NCBI GenBank assembly: GCA_024636215.1
Contig: JAGXHL010000025.1
Coordinates: 1 to 27,210 of the forward strand
Reading direction: 5' to 3'
Length of the DNA stretch: 27,210 nt
Source of the DNA: Deltaproteobacteria bacterium
Lineage (GTDB): Bacteria; Desulfobacterota; Desulfuromonadia; Desulfuromonadales; BM103
Shown here piece after piece: positions 25,311-27,210 of this stretch (the stretch's first letter is position 1; each line of letters begins with the position of its first letter). The notes below the pieces were generated by a model that saw only the letters and a program-made list of their open reading frames with translations, searched no databases and was not told where the DNA came from. The position numbers and the translations under genes are program-made.

Positions 25311-25348
25311 GTAGACGTAACACAAAGTAGACGTAACCCAATGTAAAC
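25311..25348 (+). promoter_or_regulatory. Direct repeats upstream of glgC
   Basis: GTAGACGTAAC occurs at 25311 and 25327, a 16-base period, followed by a partial third copy GTAAAC at 25343. They lie 30-65 bases before the glgC start. Tandem spacing of about one and a half helical turns could be a regulator-binding array or simple local duplication. No regulator is identified. Confidence 0.3.
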
Positions 25349-25375
25349 TGGTTCAGATTTAAGGAGATGCTTTTT

Positions 25376-26617
25376 ATGTATTCAATGGACAATGTGGGTA
25401 AAAACACGATTGCGATGGTGCTGGCCGGTGGCAAAGGGGAGCGGCTCAGTCCCTTGACTCTGCGTCGGGCCAAGCCGAGTGTTGCCTTTGGCGGAAAGTA
25501 CAAGATCATAGATTTCGTACTCTCCAACCTGTTCAACTCGGGGATCAAGAAAGTCTATATTCTGACCCAGTACCGGGCCTACTCGCTGAATAAGCACATT
25601 CGCGAATCCTGGGGCAAATGGACTGGCCTGGGTGAATTCTACGTGGATATTTCACCTGAAACCAGCAGCGAAAGTGAGGAGTGGTTCAAGGGCACGGCCG
25701 ATGCCATCCTGCAGTATCTGCGCTTCGTCGAATCGACCGATGCAGACTACATCGCAGTCTTCGGCGGTGATCACATCTACAAGATGGATGTGACCCAGAT
25801 GATCAACAACCACCGCATGAACAAGGCCGACATCACTATTGCCGCACTTGAGGTAGGGGTGGAAGAAGCCAGCCGGTTCGGCATTTTTTCCGTAGACGAT
25901 GAGTCGAGGATTACCGGCTTTGCGGAAAAACCGGAGACACCGGAAACCATTCCCGGGCGCCAGACCTGTTTCGCCTCGATGGGCAACTATATTTTCCCGA
26001 CCCGCAAGTTGATCGAGGTTTTGCAGGAGGGGAAAAAACTCCATGCCGATCTCGACTTTGGAAAACACGTGATTCCAATGATGCTGGCCAATGGCGACCG
26101 GGTCTTTGCCTACAATTTTAACGACAACGTGATTCCGGGCATGAAAACAGAAGAGCGAGGCTACTGGAGAGATGTGGGGACCCTCGACTCTTACTATGAA
26201 GCCAATATGGATCTCGTCAATGTGTCCCCGCAGCTGAATCTCTACAATTACAAGTGGCCTGTTCTCACCAACCAGGGCAACCTGCCGCCGGCCAAGACCG
26301 TTTTTGACAACGATGAACGTCGCGGCCAGAACATCGACTCTTATGTCTGCGCCGGCTGTATCACCAGCGGCAGCACTGTAAGGCGTTCGATTCTCGGCCC
26401 CCGCTGCAAGGTCAACAGCTATAGTCTGGTCGAAGACTCCATACTTTTCGAAAATGTCACCGTCGGTCGACACGTCAAGATTAGTAAGGCCATCATTGAC
26501 AAGAACGTGATCATCCCCGATGGGGAGACGATTGGTTACGATCTGGACGCAGACCGCAAGAAGGGCTACACGGTAACAAATTCCGGGATTGTGGTCGTTC
26601 CGCGCAATGAAAAGTAA
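25376..26617 (+). CDS. glgC: Glucose-1-phosphate adenylyltransferase (ADP-glucose pyrophosphorylase)
   Basis: A 413-residue GlgC. It makes ADP-glucose from ATP and glucose-1-phosphate, the committed step of bacterial glycogen synthesis. The nucleotide-binding loop VLAGGKGERLSPLTLRRAKP is near the N-terminus (about 15-34), followed by FGGKYKIIDFVLSN. WFKGTADAI, FGGDHIYKMD and GFAEKP are the family's substrate-binding segments. The C-terminal third is the left-handed beta-helix domain (SYVCAGCITSGSTVRRSILG, VNSYSLVEDSIL). ATG 25376 is chosen since AAGGAG (25361-25366) lies nine bases upstream; ATG 25367 touches that site. No other glycogen gene is in the window. Confidence 0.95.
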   Translation: MYSMDNVGKNTIAMVLAGGKGERLSPLTLRRAKPSVAFGGKYKIIDFVLSNLFNSGIKKVYILTQYRAYSLNKHIRESWGKWTGLGEFYVDISPETSSESEEWFKGTADAILQYLRFVESTDADYIAVFGGDHIYKMDVTQMINNHRMNKADITIAALEVGVEEASRFGIFSVDDESRITGFAEKPETPETIPGRQTCFASMGNYIFPTRKLIEVLQEGKKLHADLDFGKHVIPMMLANGDRVFAYNFNDNVIPGMKTEERGYWRDVGTLDSYYEANMDLVNVSPQLNLYNYKWPVLTNQGNLPPAKTVFDNDERRGQNIDSYVCAGCITSGSTVRRSILGPRCKVNSYSLVEDSILFENVTVGRHVKISKAIIDKNVIIPDGETIGYDLDADRKKGYTVTNSGIVVVPRNEK

Positions 26618-26658
26618 TGCGCAATCCTTTGCTGTAAAGTTGACGGCCGGGAGCTTTT

Positions 26659-27021
26659 ATGGTCGATGCAGAACGAAGAGAACAAATCATTGCAACCTTG
26701 CGCAGGGAGGAACAGTTGCGGCAGGCCGGATACCGCGAGAAGGCGCTCAAGCTTTTTCCCCATGTCTGCGGCCGCTGTACCCGCGAGTTCGAAGGTAAAA
26801 AATTGCGTGAGTTAACCGTGCATCACAAAGATCACGATCACAATAACAATCCGCCAGACGGGAGCAACTGGGAACTGTTATGCCTCTACTGTCATGATCA
26901 TGAACATTCACGCGGCATCCAGGAGGCCCGCAGCCAAGAGACTCCGGCCGACCGACAACAGCCCTCTCTGGGCCACTCCCCCTTTGCCGCCTTGGCCGAT
27001 TTACTTAAATCTCCGAAGTAG
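26659..27021 (+). CDS. yajD: YajD-type HNH nuclease family protein
   Basis: A 120-residue protein of the YajD branch of HNH nucleases. The zinc site is formed by C37-x2-C40 and C75-x2-C78, and the HNH core by LTVHHKDHDHNNNPPDGSNWELLC (H55/H56, N70) and CHDHEHSR (H79-H83). The family is a putative DNA endonuclease of unknown cellular role. The last ~30 residues are a Gln/Pro-rich tail. ATG 26659 follows a GGGAG by eight bases, and it starts 41 bases after glgC, so the two may share a transcript. Confidence 0.85.
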   Translation: MVDAERREQIIATLRREEQLRQAGYREKALKLFPHVCGRCTREFEGKKLRELTVHHKDHDHNNNPPDGSNWELLCLYCHDHEHSRGIQEARSQETPADRQQPSLGHSPFAALADLLKSPK

Positions 27022-27128
27022 GTTGTTGAGGGCGTCGCGTTAGACGAAATCGTTCTGCGACGATTTAATCAGCAGTGTCCGGTTAGAAGATTGCATCTCA
27101 GCTTCGGGGCTGAAACAGCTGCATTGCA

Positions 27129-27210
27129 CCCTCCCCCAACCCCTCCCATCAAAGGGAGGGGGGCATAAATTCCCTCTCCCCTGGTGGGAGAGGGTTAGGG
27201 AGAGGGAGGA
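27129..27210. repeat. CCCTCTCCC/GGGAGAGGG inverted repeats, cut by the window end
   Basis: Two polypyrimidine/polypurine hairpins follow one another: CCCCTCCC with GGGAGGGG (27129-27164), and CCCTCTCCCCTGGTGGGAGAGGG with further GGGAGAGGG copies (27172-27210). This is a common dispersed intergenic repeat type in Geobacter-like and other proteobacterial genomes. The stretch 27022-27128 before it shows no gene I can support. Confidence 0.6.

Overview
The window looks like chromosome from an anaerobic, respiratory, motile deltaproteobacterium of the Desulfuromonas/Geobacter kind (Desulfobacterota). This is inferred from gene content: a GSu-type CxxxxCH/CxxCH multiheme lipoprotein cytochrome, a Cys-rich PAS kinase, sigma-54 control, a Cys-dense ferredoxin-like protein, and families of short dispersed inverted repeats. 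There is no tRNA, rRNA, CRISPR array, phage or transposase gene. Genus assignment is not possible by eye.

Region 1 (1-9593, + strand) is a sensory block. After two short inverted-repeat elements come a TraB/PrgY-like membrane protein, a three-PAS histidine kinase and an NtrC-type sigma-54 activator, packed tightly. A 400-base gap follows, with three consecutive hairpins and a good -24/-12 promoter. Then come cheW, cheY and a Cache-domain chemoreceptor, a small Cys-rich protein, and a GAF-GGDEF diguanylate cyclase. The kinase/activator pair probably drives the cheW promoter. No cheA, cheR or cheB is present, so these parts must work with a core encoded elsewhere.

Region 2 (9594-14521) is redox and envelope related. 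It holds a ferredoxin-like protein whose stop codon lies inside a 168-bp MITE-like element, a small exported protein, a convergent terminator, and a large minus-strand multiheme lipoprotein cytochrome. The cytochrome carries a recent in-frame duplication of a cytochrome c domain. A second -24/-12 promoter lies about 240 bases upstream of it, giving a long leader with several hairpins.

Region 3 (14373-23325, - strand) reads as one five-gene operon: DUF1302 outer-membrane barrel, DUF1329 periplasmic protein, YCF48/BNR propeller, MMPL/RND permease, long-chain acyl-CoA synthetase. It ends at a strong intrinsic terminator. The layout suggests movement of a hydrophobic substrate through the envelope coupled to CoA activation. 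The substrate is unknown. This is the most system-like part of the window.

Region 4 (23326-27210) has a dispersed element related to one upstream of cheY, a MORN-repeat exported protein, a SixA-type phosphatase, a small membrane protein, glgC (glycogen synthesis) and a YajD-type HNH protein. The window ends in pyrimidine/purine-rich inverted repeats.
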